A program made the position numbers and the translations under genes. From Pedobacter jeongneungensis (GTDB lineage: Bacteria; Bacteroidota; Bacteroidia; Sphingobacteriales; Sphingobacteriaceae): a stretch of 64,000 nucleotides of DNA. Below are positions 9,219 through 17,793 of this stretch, piece after piece (within the stretch, counting starts at the first letter, position 1; each line of letters opens with the position of its first letter). The stretch is from assembly GCF_000633455.1 (NCBI RefSeq), contig NZ_AYMG01000013.1, forward strand, positions 333,704-397,703. Reading direction: 5' to 3'. The notes beneath the pieces are model-generated. The model saw only the letters and a program-made list of their open reading frames with translations. It did no database searches and was not told the DNA's origin.

Positions 9219-9284
9219 TTAACCACGAAGGCACAAAAACACAAAGTATATTACATTTCTTCGTGACTTGGTGCCTTTGTGGTA
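9219..9284. repeat. Interspersed palindrome (AACCACGAAGGCACAAA type)
   Basis: The arm TTAACCACGAAGGCACAAA (from 9219) pairs with TTGGTGCCTTTGTGGTAA (9268-9284). Just upstream, 9130-9172 carries a related word, GCAAAGGACGCAAAG. It fills the gap between smc and the helicase gene; similar words occur at 46576-46637. Confidence 0.55.
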
Positions 9285-9290
9285 AAAAAC

Positions 9291-11594
9291 TTATTTAACA
9301 ATCATCAGTTTCGCAAACTTAAGCAGTAACTGTTTGTTGCCTAAGCCCTGGAAGAATACAGTTGCCTTAACATCTGGTAATGTTCCTTCTAAGCTGATGA
9401 TTTTTCCGAAACCGAATTTTTCGTGTTCTACTTCCATACCGCCTTGAAATTCATGGGGCTGCGATGGAGTGAAGCCTGGTGTCGGGATGTGTGCTTTAGC
9501 TAATAACGTAGTGGTTTTTGGTCGCGCTGGTGGGGCAGAGGCAGTTGCGCCAGCCGCTGGTTTTGGTTTGCTGAAGAAATCGCGTGGCTGCGAAGTCCAT
9601 GTTTTGCGCTCATCATCAAAATTACCATCAAAAGAATTCGATTTAGCAGGTTTTACATCCAGCTCTAAAAACTTAGGGTTAATTTCATTAATGAAACGGC
9701 TTGGTTCGCAATTGGTTAGCGTTCCCCAGCGGTAACGAGAGGTTGCATAAGTAATGGTTAATTTTATTTCTGCACGCGTAATGGCCACATAAAATAATCG
9801 ACGTTCCTCTTCCAGGTCAGAGCGGGAGTTAACCGACATTTGAGAAGGGAAAAGGTTCTCTTCCAAACCTACAATAAACACGTTTTTAAACTCCAAACCT
9901 TTGGCAGAGTGGATCGTCATTAACGAAACGGTATCCTTGTTTTTATCGCCATCCTTATCGTCATTGGTTAACAGGGCAACATCCTGCATAAAAATATCAA
10001 GCCCTTTTTCTTCTATATCTTCGCGTTCGGCAAATTCTTTTATACCATTTAATAACTCCTGGATATTCTCGTAACGCGCACGTCCTTCAACGCTGTCATC
10101 CGTATAAAGCTCTTTTAAAATACCTGTATGCTGTGCAATGAATAAGGCAGAATCGTAAGCATCAAGTTTTTTAGCTTCAGCCTGAAAACTCTGCACCATC
10201 ATTGAAAAATCGTTTAGCTGATTGGCCAAACGTCCATCCACATATTCGTGTGCGTTCGAAATTACATCCCACATGGTTTTTCCATTCTGGTCTGCCGCAA
10301 CAATTATTTTATCAATAGAAGTATCGCCAATGCCACGCTTAGGGTAATTAATAACCCGTTTAATGGCTTCTTCATCTTTCGGGTTAAAGGTTAAACGGAA
10401 ATAAGCAATTAAATCTTTAATCTCCTTGCGTTGGTAAAAAGAGGTGCCGCCATAAATTTTGTAAGGGATATTCAGTTTGCGCAAACCTTCCTCCATCGCC
10501 CTGCTTTGTGCATTGGTACGGTAAAGAATGGCAAAATCGTGGTAAGTATATCCTTTTAAACTGCGTTCCTGGATAATCGATTCGGCAACCAGTTTACCTT
10601 CTTCGTTGTCGGTAAAAGCACGCGCAACCTTAATCCTGTCACCCTCAACATTTTCAGAAAATACATTTTTTTCCAATTGGTTTTTGTTGTTGGCAATAAT
10701 ACTGCTTGCAGCATCAACAATATTTTGGGTAGAACGATAATTCTGTTCTAATTTATAAACCTTTAAATCAGGATAATCGCGTTCGAAATTTAAAATGTTC
10801 TGGATATTTGCTCCACGGAAAGCATAAATACTTTGTGCATCGTCACCCACTACACAGATGTTTTGATAAGCAGCTGCCAGTTTTTTTACAATGGTATATT
10901 GTGAAAAGTTGGTATCCTGGTACTCATCTACCATCAGGTATCTAAATTTCTGCTGATATTTATTTAAAACTTCCGGATGTTCTTTTAACAGGATATTGGT
11001 TTTAAACAACAAATCGTCAAAATCCATTGCGCCAGCCCTGAAACAACGTTTGGCATATTGTTCATAAATTTGCCCAATAAGTGGTCGTTTATTTTGGATG
11101 TCTTCTGCCTGGATCTGGTCATTGGATTGATATTCACCCCAGGAGATCAAATTGTTTTTTGCAGATGAAATTCTACCAAAAACGAAATTTACTGCATAAA
11201 GTTTATCATCTAGCTGCATTTCTTTTAAAATGGCACGCAGTACACTTTTGCTATCGTCGGTATCGTAAATGGTAAAATTGTTCGGATAACCGATTTTTTC
11301 GGCCTCAACACGCAAAATTTTCGCAAAAACGGAGTGGAAAGTACCCATCCAGATGTTTTTTGCCTCTGCGCCAACCACTTTACTAATACGCTCGCGCATA
11401 TCCTTACTCGCTTTGTTGGTAAAGGTTAAAACCAGAATGTTAAACGGATCGGTACCGGTTTGAATCAGGTGGGCTACACGAAATGTAATTACCCTGGTTT
11501 TGCCCGAACCTGCACCCGCAACAATCATTACCGGTCCTTTTGTGTTCTCTACTGCTGATCTTTGTTGTGGGTTTAATCCTTCTAAATAATTCAA
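9291..11594 (-). CDS. uvrD: UvrD/PcrA-type ATP-dependent DNA helicase
   Basis: Superfamily 1A 3'-5' DNA helicase for repair and removal of replication blocks. Motifs in order: Q-motif GLNPQQRSAV, Walker A AGAGSGKT, Ia TFTNKA, II DEYQDTN, III GDDAQSIYAFRG, IV EQNYRST, V TIHSAKGLEF, VI YVAITRAE. The C-terminus ends in the Tudor-like PcrA tail (VEHEKFGFGKIISLEG). The open frame extends to a TTG at 11630, but I chose the TTG at 11592-11594. It has AGGAG five bases upstream (11600-11604), and the resulting start LNYLEGLNPQQ fits the usual N-terminus of relatives. That gives 767 residues. Function is secure; the start is an inference. Confidence 0.93.
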   Translation of the reverse strand: MNYLEGLNPQQRSAVENTKGPVMIVAGAGSGKTRVITFRVAHLIQTGTDPFNILVLTFTNKASKDMRERISKVVGAEAKNIWMGTFHSVFAKILRVEAEKIGYPNNFTIYDTDDSKSVLRAILKEMQLDDKLYAVNFVFGRISSAKNNLISWGEYQSNDQIQAEDIQNKRPLIGQIYEQYAKRCFRAGAMDFDDLLFKTNILLKEHPEVLNKYQQKFRYLMVDEYQDTNFSQYTIVKKLAAAYQNICVVGDDAQSIYAFRGANIQNILNFERDYPDLKVYKLEQNYRSTQNIVDAASSIIANNKNQLEKNVFSENVEGDRIKVARAFTDNEEGKLVAESIIQERSLKGYTYHDFAILYRTNAQSRAMEEGLRKLNIPYKIYGGTSFYQRKEIKDLIAYFRLTFNPKDEEAIKRVINYPKRGIGDTSIDKIIVAADQNGKTMWDVISNAHEYVDGRLANQLNDFSMMVQSFQAEAKKLDAYDSALFIAQHTGILKELYTDDSVEGRARYENIQELLNGIKEFAEREDIEEKGLDIFMQDVALLTNDDKDGDKNKDTVSLMTIHSAKGLEFKNVFIVGLEENLFPSQMSVNSRSDLEEERRLFYVAITRAEIKLTITYATSRYRWGTLTNCEPSRFINEINPKFLELDVKPAKSNSFDGNFDDERKTWTSQPRDFFSKPKPAAGATASAPPARPKTTTLLAKAHIPTPGFTPSQPHEFQGGMEVEHEKFGFGKIISLEGTLPDVKATVFFQGLGNKQLLLKFAKLMIVK

Positions 11595-11957
11595 ATCGGC
11601 TCCTGTTTTTTTGAGGTTCAAAAATAACAATTATTGGGGCTTTTTGCCAAAGTTGTTAGTAATTAGTTAGGTGTTGTGAATTGAATTTTATTTTAAGTGA
11701 TTTTGAGAAAAGCCACAGCAGTATTTCATTAGATTCGTTAGTCCTTTGCTTTGCTCATACGCCTGCAGGCTTTGCCCACCAGGCCGGTATCCGCTTCGCC
11801 ATGGTTTATTTTAAATGGGTTTGTGCTACTATTTAGGGTTTAAAACCCATAGCTTTATTCTATCGCTCAGATTGGCAGGTTTTTTAATTAAATAATGTAG
11901 TACGCTGTCAGAATTACACCCTAATGATTTGGGTATAGAATTTGATATGCTTTGGTT
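11595..11957. other. Intergenic region between helicase and DUF493 gene
   Basis: No gene is supported. It contains repeat copy A (11761-11846). The rest is AT-rich spacer and the leaders of the two divergent genes. Confidence 0.55.
11761..11846. repeat. Interspersed repeat, copy A
   Basis: Shares the ordered blocks GCCTGCAGGC, GGTATCxGCTTCGC, GGTT, TGCTACTAT and GGTTTAAAA with copy B at 12339-12419, in the same orientation. The two copies flank the DUF493 gene. Divergence between them is considerable, so the copies are old. Confidence 0.55.
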
Positions 11958-12281
11958 ATGGAAGAGAAAAATATAAATAAAGATATTGAGTTTTCTGATA
12001 TCCCGGATGGGGCAAATACAGATATTTATGCCAATTTAAAAGAGAAACTAGAAAGTGTTGAGCAGTTTCCAGGTGTTTACAACTTTAAATTTATTATCAC
12101 CGGCGGACTGGATAAAATACAAGACTTACGTGCCATTTTACCTGATGATGAATTTATTGAGCAAGCTTCAAAAACGGGGAAATATGTTTCGATTACAGTA
12201 AAAAAAACAATGCAAAATGCTGATGAGGTGATTGCTGTTTATAAGCAAGTAGGAAACATTAAAGGAATTATGACACTCTAG
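11958..12281 (+). CDS. DUF493 (YbeD-like) family protein
   Basis: Small cytosolic protein of 107 residues with the DUF493 ferredoxin-like fold pattern: FPGVYNFKFIITGG, then GKYVSITVKKTMQNADEVIAVYK. In proteobacteria YbeD sits beside the lipoate genes, but no such neighbours occur here and the role is unknown. The frame could begin at a TTG six bases earlier; ATG at 11958 is preferred. It is isolated between two copies of an intergenic repeat. Confidence 0.82.
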   Translation: MEEKNINKDIEFSDIPDGANTDIYANLKEKLESVEQFPGVYNFKFIITGGLDKIQDLRAILPDDEFIEQASKTGKYVSITVKKTMQNADEVIAVYKQVGNIKGIMTL

Positions 12282-12597
12282 GTTATACCTCGTGTAAAAC
12301 AATTTTTGCAAAATTAATTTGTATGGTCTGCTGGATTGGCTTGCAGGCCTTACATTAGAAGCAGGTATCGCTTCGCTAAGGTTGAGCTAAGTTTTATGCT
12401 ACTATAAGGGGTTTAAAAATCAATATCCTCAAAATAAAAGGTTGGATACTAATGCTAAAAAAATACTGTAGGTTTATATGAACTTATAAGGTAAATATTG
12501 GGTCTTGGAGACACGAACCACAGCAGATGGAGGGCACGAGCCACGTAATATGAATAATTTTATCTTCTACCTTCCACCTCGAAACCCTCCACCTTAC
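12282..12597. other. Intergenic region with repeat copy B and a C/T-rich tract
   Basis: No gene is visible. It holds repeat copy B (12339-12419) and a C/T-rich low-complexity run at 12559-12601 just past the stop of the PH-domain operon. Confidence 0.55.
12339..12419. repeat. Interspersed repeat, copy B
   Basis: Direct-orientation partner of 11761-11846. The shared blocks are GCTTGCAGGC, GGTATCGCTTCGC, GGTT, TGCTACTAT and GGTTTAAAA. Confidence 0.55.
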
Positions 12598-14103
12598 CTA
12601 CATCCAATCTTCATTTCCACTCTCTACCTGGTATAACCAATAATTTACCAGCTTTTTAATTTCTGTATAATTCCCATATTTAAAATGGATCTGGCCTGCA
12701 GCGGTATGTAAAGAAAGATGGCCTACATCAACACCTTTGTGCCATGGATACTGAAAAGTGGTAATTGCCTGGATTTTATTCGGTTGTACAATTTCATTCG
12801 AAATATCCCATATCCCACTTGTTTTAATAATGAAATCCTGATTTACCGAAATGCGGTGCCTTTTGTAACTAATGTAAATCATCAGTACACCAATAACGAA
12901 GTATGCAATTGCGATACCGATAAAAGGTTTCACCTCAGGGATATTAAAAGCCAATATCAAAAAGATCGAAACGGGTAAAATCAGTTTAAAGAAAATCGGC
13001 AGGTTTAAAAAACGCCAGTCGGGAATAAAGGTTTTTCCCTTTAAGGGTGCCTCACCCAATATCATTTTTAATAATTCATCACGCTCAGTAGGGTTACAAC
13101 CTGGAATTTCTAAAGTATTTCCCTGCATTTCATGGCCTTTTTTACTTTGGCCAAAATGTGCCTGCCGTAAGCTCATGTTCAGCATATTCATCTTCTTCTG
13201 AAAATAATTCTGGCTGTATTTGGTAATCTGCACTTTATTTGGACTAATCAGGGTATTTTTCTTTGCAATTAATCCGGAAGAGAGCAGTAGCGCGTCCTGA
13301 TGCTGGCTGATTTCGAGCTCAAAGTATTTATAGAACGTTCTTATAAGGTTGATAATCAGTAATACAATTAAAAGGCATGCAATTAAAATGAAAACGGTAA
13401 CTATGGTTAGCATTCCTGTTACTGTACTCTGAATTTCATCTCTGTTGATTTTAAAAGCATCGAGCAATTGTCTGCCTTCATAAATAACCGTATAAAAAAA
13501 AGCAGCAAGTAAAGCTAAACTTTGCCCATAATTAGAGGTTAAGCCAACCTTAAATAAGGTCCAGCCACTTATCCTTAAAAAAGGTGCTTCTTCAGTCATA
13601 TGGTTTTCATGTACCATTTCTGATTGCACATCAATTGTAGTATTTCGGTTTAGCAGATGCGCTTTAAGGTTGTAGGCAGCGGTTTCATCAATAGCTTTTA
13701 TGCTTACTTCCTCTCCATGTGCACCAGCAGTATCGATCTTTAAGCCGTAAACACCGATAATTTTCTGCAGAATATTCTGGTTAATGTTAACCTGCTGGAT
13801 TTTATCGAGTTGAATAATGACCTGGTCGCGATTGAATATGCCTTTGTTTACCACAAATTCCTGCTTTTCTTTATCCAGGAAGAAGGTGAATTTTAAATAC
13901 CATAAATAGGCAAATACGAAGCTAATTAAAATGATTGCCAGGATGCCCATTATCAGGTAGATAAATGAGGTACCCGACATTTTTACAAATGCTATAATAA
14001 ATAAGAAAAAACTTGCCTTTACAATTTTAACCAGGGTATGTGCACCCATTATAATAATGCCAAAGGCCGATTCGCGTTGTGGTTTACTAAAATCGTTGTC
14101 CAT
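12598..14103 (-). CDS. Bacterial PH-domain membrane protein, YdbT-like
   Basis: 501-residue polytopic membrane protein. It has about six hydrophobic segments in pairs (near 14-65, 190-255 and 360-405), alternating with soluble bPH_2 (former DUF304) modules. Module motifs are FVVNKGIFNRDQVIIQLDKIQQVNI, DALLLSSGLIAKKNTLISPNKVQ and IIKTSGIWDISNEIVQPNKIQ, three PH-like units. It is the second gene of a two-gene operon. Its ATG overlaps the stop of the upstream PH-domain gene (TAATG). The pair matches the ydbS-ydbT arrangement of Bacillus, where it has been linked to bacteriocin tolerance; the biochemical role is not established. Confidence 0.85.
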   Translation of the reverse strand: MDNDFSKPQRESAFGIIIMGAHTLVKIVKASFFLFIIAFVKMSGTSFIYLIMGILAIILISFVFAYLWYLKFTFFLDKEKQEFVVNKGIFNRDQVIIQLDKIQQVNINQNILQKIIGVYGLKIDTAGAHGEEVSIKAIDETAAYNLKAHLLNRNTTIDVQSEMVHENHMTEEAPFLRISGWTLFKVGLTSNYGQSLALLAAFFYTVIYEGRQLLDAFKINRDEIQSTVTGMLTIVTVFILIACLLIVLLIINLIRTFYKYFELEISQHQDALLLSSGLIAKKNTLISPNKVQITKYSQNYFQKKMNMLNMSLRQAHFGQSKKGHEMQGNTLEIPGCNPTERDELLKMILGEAPLKGKTFIPDWRFLNLPIFFKLILPVSIFLILAFNIPEVKPFIGIAIAYFVIGVLMIYISYKRHRISVNQDFIIKTSGIWDISNEIVQPNKIQAITTFQYPWHKGVDVGHLSLHTAAGQIHFKYGNYTEIKKLVNYWLYQVESGNEDWM

Positions 14104-14651
14104 TATGCTTCGGTTTCAGTTGCTGTATTTTCGAGCAGATCTAGTTTCTTCAAAAGCAAATCCCTGATGCTTTTTGCTTCCTCAATTGCAATACCTGATA
14201 TGTGGATATGCCCGGTTTGGCCCCCAGCGGTAAATAGCTGTAGTGATCCTAATTTGTATATTCTCGAAAAAATACCTTCGTTCAATTCGATATGTTGGAT
14301 CCTGTTTAAAGGAACAATTGTAGTTGATTCGGCTATAATCCCACTTTTATAGATTACATCGTGTGTACGTACAGCATAACCACGTTTTTTAAAGCTTAAT
14401 CGGAAAAGCAGAAAGAAGATAACACCCAGGATGAAATAAAGAGGGACAATCCAAACTGCATTTGGTCTTAGTTCATCAACAAATAATAAAAGCGAACCAA
14501 CACCAATTCCTAACAGCACAAAAAAGATTACCAGGTTAATACAGATTATTTTCCAGTAATGGGGATGTGGCTGCTTTAACAAAATTTCTTCGTACTTCGG
14601 AAGATGATCAAGATCAACTGTTTCGTTGGTGAAGGATGTATTGGAGGACAT
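14103..14651 (-). CDS. Bacterial PH-domain membrane protein, YdbS-like
   Basis: 182-residue protein with two adjacent membrane helices (about 33-57 and 64-88) followed by one bPH_2 domain. The domain carries YAVRTHDVIYKSGIIAE and STTIVPLNRIQHIELNEG, the motif shared with the three modules of the downstream protein. It is first in the operon and is coupled to the next gene by TAATG. It probably forms a membrane complex with its partner; the function is otherwise unknown. Confidence 0.85.
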   Translation of the reverse strand: MSSNTSFTNETVDLDHLPKYEEILLKQPHPHYWKIICINLVIFFVLLGIGVGSLLLFVDELRPNAVWIVPLYFILGVIFFLLFRLSFKKRGYAVRTHDVIYKSGIIAESTTIVPLNRIQHIELNEGIFSRIYKLGSLQLFTAGGQTGHIHISGIAIEEAKSIRDLLLKKLDLLENTATETEA

Positions 14652-14706
14652 AATTAAAGTTATAAAACGTATTAATCAAATATCTGACTAATATTTAATG
14701 CTTTTG

Positions 14707-15681
14707 TTACCTCGCTACAATAAACTTTTTTGCAGTATTATACTGGCCGGAATCGGAAGAGATCTTAAAAAAGTAAATACCCGGTACAAAGGTAGAGGTA
14801 TTAATTTCTAAAGTATGTTTACCTGTATTCAAATATTCGTTTACCACTGTTTTAATCAAACGCCCCATCAAATCGTATATCTGAATGTTAAGTTTATCAG
14901 ATTCTGGTAATACTACATCAATAAAGGTTTGCATTGCAGCAGGGTTTGGGTAGTTCTGAGAAACTGTAAACTTTAGGAATTTATCAAAAATAGCTTTGTT
15001 AATGGCATCAAAAATTACATAACTTACTAATCTGTAACCACGTGCATTTGGGTGAAAAGCATCTTGATACAAGGTAAAATCGCGCCTCATGGCCGCATTT
15101 ACATCTGCAAGGTAAATCTTATATTCAGTGGCCAATTTTCTATAAGCCGCATTGATGTTCCTGATATTGGTATTTACGGCAACATAACCTTTATTAGTCC
15201 TGTCATCAACAAACTGAAGAGTGCATAAAATGGGCACTAATTTTTGTTTCAAGCTCGAAGTAATAAATACCCGCATGTTGGCCACGGTTTCTGCAACGCT
15301 TCCTTTGCCAGCGGCAATAGCAACAGCGTCGTTAATACCCATATCAATCACAATAAAACCTGTTCTATTGGCTATTGCATTATCAATCCTCAGCAAACCT
15401 TGAAAAGTAGTCTGTCCACCTATACCGTGATTCGTAATATCGACTATTTTATTGGTATAACAGTTTAAAAAATTATTCTGAAGCATGGTTTGGAAGCCAA
15501 CACCATTTACACCTTCTACCGTACTGGCTCCAAAAGTCACAATGTTTATACTGTCTTTAGAGTAATATTGGGCTGCTTCAGGGCAACTTACACGCGTAGG
15601 GTTTTGAGCTTGTGCGAAAGAATTAATGCAGACAAACAAAAGCAGCAGCAGAGATAAAAATACTTTTGCGCTAAACTTCAT
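14707..15681 (-). CDS. SGNH/GDSL hydrolase with T9SS type A sorting domain
   Basis: Predicted secreted esterase or lipase-like enzyme of 324 residues. A signal peptide (1-23, ending FAQA) is followed by an SGNH domain. Block I reads VTFGASTVEGV, so the nucleophile Ser is present but the usual Asp of GDS is Ala. Block II Gly is in GIGGQTT, block III is MGINDA, and block V DAFHPNARGY holds the catalytic Asp and His. Residues 237-324 form a T9SS type A sorting domain: SQNYPNPAAMQTFIDVVLP, then IQIYDLMGRLIKTV, ending KKFIVAR. This implies outer-membrane export and surface attachment. It is monocistronic. Confidence 0.9.
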   Translation of the reverse strand: MKFSAKVFLSLLLLLFVCINSFAQAQNPTRVSCPEAAQYYSKDSINIVTFGASTVEGVNGVGFQTMLQNNFLNCYTNKIVDITNHGIGGQTTFQGLLRIDNAIANRTGFIVIDMGINDAVAIAAGKGSVAETVANMRVFITSSLKQKLVPILCTLQFVDDRTNKGYVAVNTNIRNINAAYRKLATEYKIYLADVNAAMRRDFTLYQDAFHPNARGYRLVSYVIFDAINKAIFDKFLKFTVSQNYPNPAAMQTFIDVVLPESDKLNIQIYDLMGRLIKTVVNEYLNTGKHTLEINTSTFVPGIYFFKISSDSGQYNTAKKFIVAR

Positions 15682-15915
15682 TGTTAAAATTCTTTCTTAC
15701 AGGTTTTAAGGATATCTGTTAAAGGCGCAATTTACAAAAAAGTAAATATAAATGATAGTGTACTTTTCTTTTTTACAAACAATAAACTATTTTTTTGTAT
15801 TCATTAACAGACGGGCATAAATTTAAAAATAAATGTTCTGCTAAGAGGGGCAGAACGTTAATTATAGAAAGTTATAAATTGTAGTTACTTAGTAGGCCAT
15901 TTATCTGGTAAAGCC

Positions 15916-15923
15916 TATATTTG
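15916..15923 (+). promoter_or_regulatory. Possible Bacteroidota -7 element of the dipeptidase gene
   Basis: TATATTTG matches the TAnnTTTG -7 consensus of Bacteroidota and lies 17 bp before the ATG at 15941. No convincing TTG -33 element occurs at the expected spacing, so this is tentative. Confidence 0.3.
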
Positions 15924-15940
15924 TCCAAATTCATTTTGTT

Positions 15941-17311
15941 ATGCAAGAGATTAAAAATTATGTAGAAACGCACAAACAACGTTTTTTAGATGAGCTGTTT
16001 GAGTTATTGCGTTTTCCATCGGTTAGTGCTGATCCGAAATACAAAGGCGATGTTTTAAAAACTGCCGACTATGTTGCGCAGAAATTAAAGGATGCAGGTG
16101 CTGATCAAGTTGAAATTTGCCCTACGGCCGGTTATCCGATTGTTTACGGCGAAAAAATTATAGATGCTTCTTTACCAACCGTTTTAATATATGGCCACTA
16201 CGATGTTCAGCCTGCTGATCCGTTAGAACTTTGGCATACCCCACCTTTCGAACCTACAGTACGTGATGGTAAAATTTATGCCCGTGGCGCCTGCGATGAT
16301 AAAGGTCAGTTTTACATGCACGTTAAAGCTTTCGAATTAATGATGGAAACCAATACTTTGGCCTGCAATGTTAAATTTATGATCGAAGGCGAAGAGGAGG
16401 TAGGTTCTGCAAATCTTGGTATTTTTGTAAAAGATAACGCTGAGCGTTTAAAAGCAGATGTAGTATTGATTTCTGATACTTCGATGATCAGTATGGATCA
16501 CCCGTCAATTGAAACCGGTTTACGGGGTTTAGCCTATATGGAAGTAGAAGTGGTTGGTCCAAACCGCGATTTACACTCTGGTGTTTATGGTGGCGCAGTG
16601 GCAAATCCGGCTACTATTTTATGCAAAATGATTGCTTCATTGCACGATGAAAATAACCATATCACTATTCCTGCTTTTTATGATAAAGTGCTTGAATTAA
16701 CCGATGAGGAGAAAAAAGCATTAAATTCTGCTCCTTATAATGAAGAAGAGTATAAAAAAGACCTTGATATTGAAGAAGTTTGGGGCGAAAAAGGTTATTC
16801 TACTTTAGAGCGTACCGGTACACGTCCAACTTTAGAGGTAAATGGTATCTGGAGCGGTTACATTGGCGAAGGTGCTAAAACCGTATTGCCAAGTAAAGCT
16901 AATGCTAAAATTTCGATGCGTCTGGTGCCAAACCAAAGCTCAGAAGAAATTGCAGAAATTTTTACCAAACATTTCGAAAGCATTGCGCCTAAAAATGTAA
17001 AAGTTAAAGTTACCCCTCACCATGGTGGCGAGCCGGTGGTAACGCCAACTGATAGTATCGCATACCAGGCGGCAGAAAAAGCAATTGAAGATAGTTTCGG
17101 TAAAAAAGCAATCCCAACACGTGGTGGTGGCAGTATCCCGATTGTAGCTTTGTTCGAAGATGTATTGGGCATCAAATCCGTACTTTTTGGTTTCGGTTTA
17201 GATAGTGATGCATTACACTCGCCAAACGAGAAATATGATATTTACAATTATTATAAAGGAATTGAAACTTTGCCTTTGTTCCATAAGTATTTTGCAGAAT
17301 TGAGTAAATAA
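15941..17311 (+). CDS. M20-family dipeptidase
   Basis: Cytosolic di-zinc metallopeptidase, 456 residues, no signal peptide. It resembles the carnosinase/DapE-type dipeptidases (CNDP-like). Zinc and catalytic motifs are IYGHYDVQPADP (His and Asp), GACDDKGQ (bridging Asp), EGEEEVGS (catalytic Glu pair), and the last His in LHSPNEKYD. The dimerisation domain begins near residue 200 with DLHSGVYGG. It would finish breakdown of imported dipeptides, which fits the many exported peptidases in this window. A good terminator follows. Confidence 0.93.
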   Translation: MQEIKNYVETHKQRFLDELFELLRFPSVSADPKYKGDVLKTADYVAQKLKDAGADQVEICPTAGYPIVYGEKIIDASLPTVLIYGHYDVQPADPLELWHTPPFEPTVRDGKIYARGACDDKGQFYMHVKAFELMMETNTLACNVKFMIEGEEEVGSANLGIFVKDNAERLKADVVLISDTSMISMDHPSIETGLRGLAYMEVEVVGPNRDLHSGVYGGAVANPATILCKMIASLHDENNHITIPAFYDKVLELTDEEKKALNSAPYNEEEYKKDLDIEEVWGEKGYSTLERTGTRPTLEVNGIWSGYIGEGAKTVLPSKANAKISMRLVPNQSSEEIAEIFTKHFESIAPKNVKVKVTPHHGGEPVVTPTDSIAYQAAEKAIEDSFGKKAIPTRGGGSIPIVALFEDVLGIKSVLFGFGLDSDALHSPNEKYDIYNYYKGIETLPLFHKYFAELSK

Positions 17312-17350
17312 GATTACCATTATTTGTCAGTCTGAGCGAAATCGAAGACC

Positions 17351-17386
17351 AATCCCTGCCTATCTATATAAGCAGGGATTTTTTAT
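17351..17386 (+). terminator. Rho-independent terminator of the dipeptidase gene
   Basis: 9-bp stem AATCCCTGC/GCAGGGATT (17351-17359 with 17372-17380), followed by TTTTATT. Confidence 0.85.
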
Positions 17387-17431
17387 TGGTTTCCTTTTTT
17401 GAAAATGTGCGGACTGTTTTTCATAGGTATT

Positions 17432-17646
17432 GTAGTCCCGCCATCGCTTATAGTCCTCGTTTCGTTGCACTTCACTGTGGGCTAACAGCTCTGTCGGGTT
17501 TATTTACAAACGGGGGCTGGCATTACGCTGAATATGCAATTTGCGGATTAATAGTATTACAGGCCCCGCCACCTAAACCCGACCGTAGTGTAAAACCCAC
17601 AGCCTGATGTACTAGGGCGAGGATTTTAAACGAAGGGCGGGACTGC
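17432..17646. repeat. Long palindromic interspersed element (GTAGTCCCGC family), copy 1
   Basis: Ends GTAGTCCCGCC (17432-17442) and GGCGGGACTGC (17636-17646) are inverted repeats with one mismatch. Nested complementary pairs lie inside: CTGTGGG/CCCACAG (17475/17596) and TCGGGTTTA/TAAACCCGA (17494/17574). It has no coding content of its own. Related copies are at 36561-36843 and at the window end. It fills most of the 480-bp gap before the GH43 gene. Confidence 0.7.
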
Positions 17647-17793
17647 TGAAATCGAAAAGCGCTGTTACTGCTTTCCAAACAGGATAAATAAATTTAAACT
17701 TATTTGTCAATCTGATTGAAGTATAAGACCGTTTATAAGTACAAAACCATATTGTTAATTTTTAAACCACAGATTTTTTTATAAATTGGTACC

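Noticed and set aside
11595..11630. Upstream extension of the helicase to TTG at 11630
   Set aside because: The inner TTG at 11594 has AGGAG at a good distance and gives the expected N-terminus; the extra 12 residues match nothing.
17386..17607. 73-codon open frame in the gap before GH43
   Set aside because: Lies within the long palindromic element and its composition follows the repeat; no protein motif. The copy at 36.6 kb does not preserve the frame.
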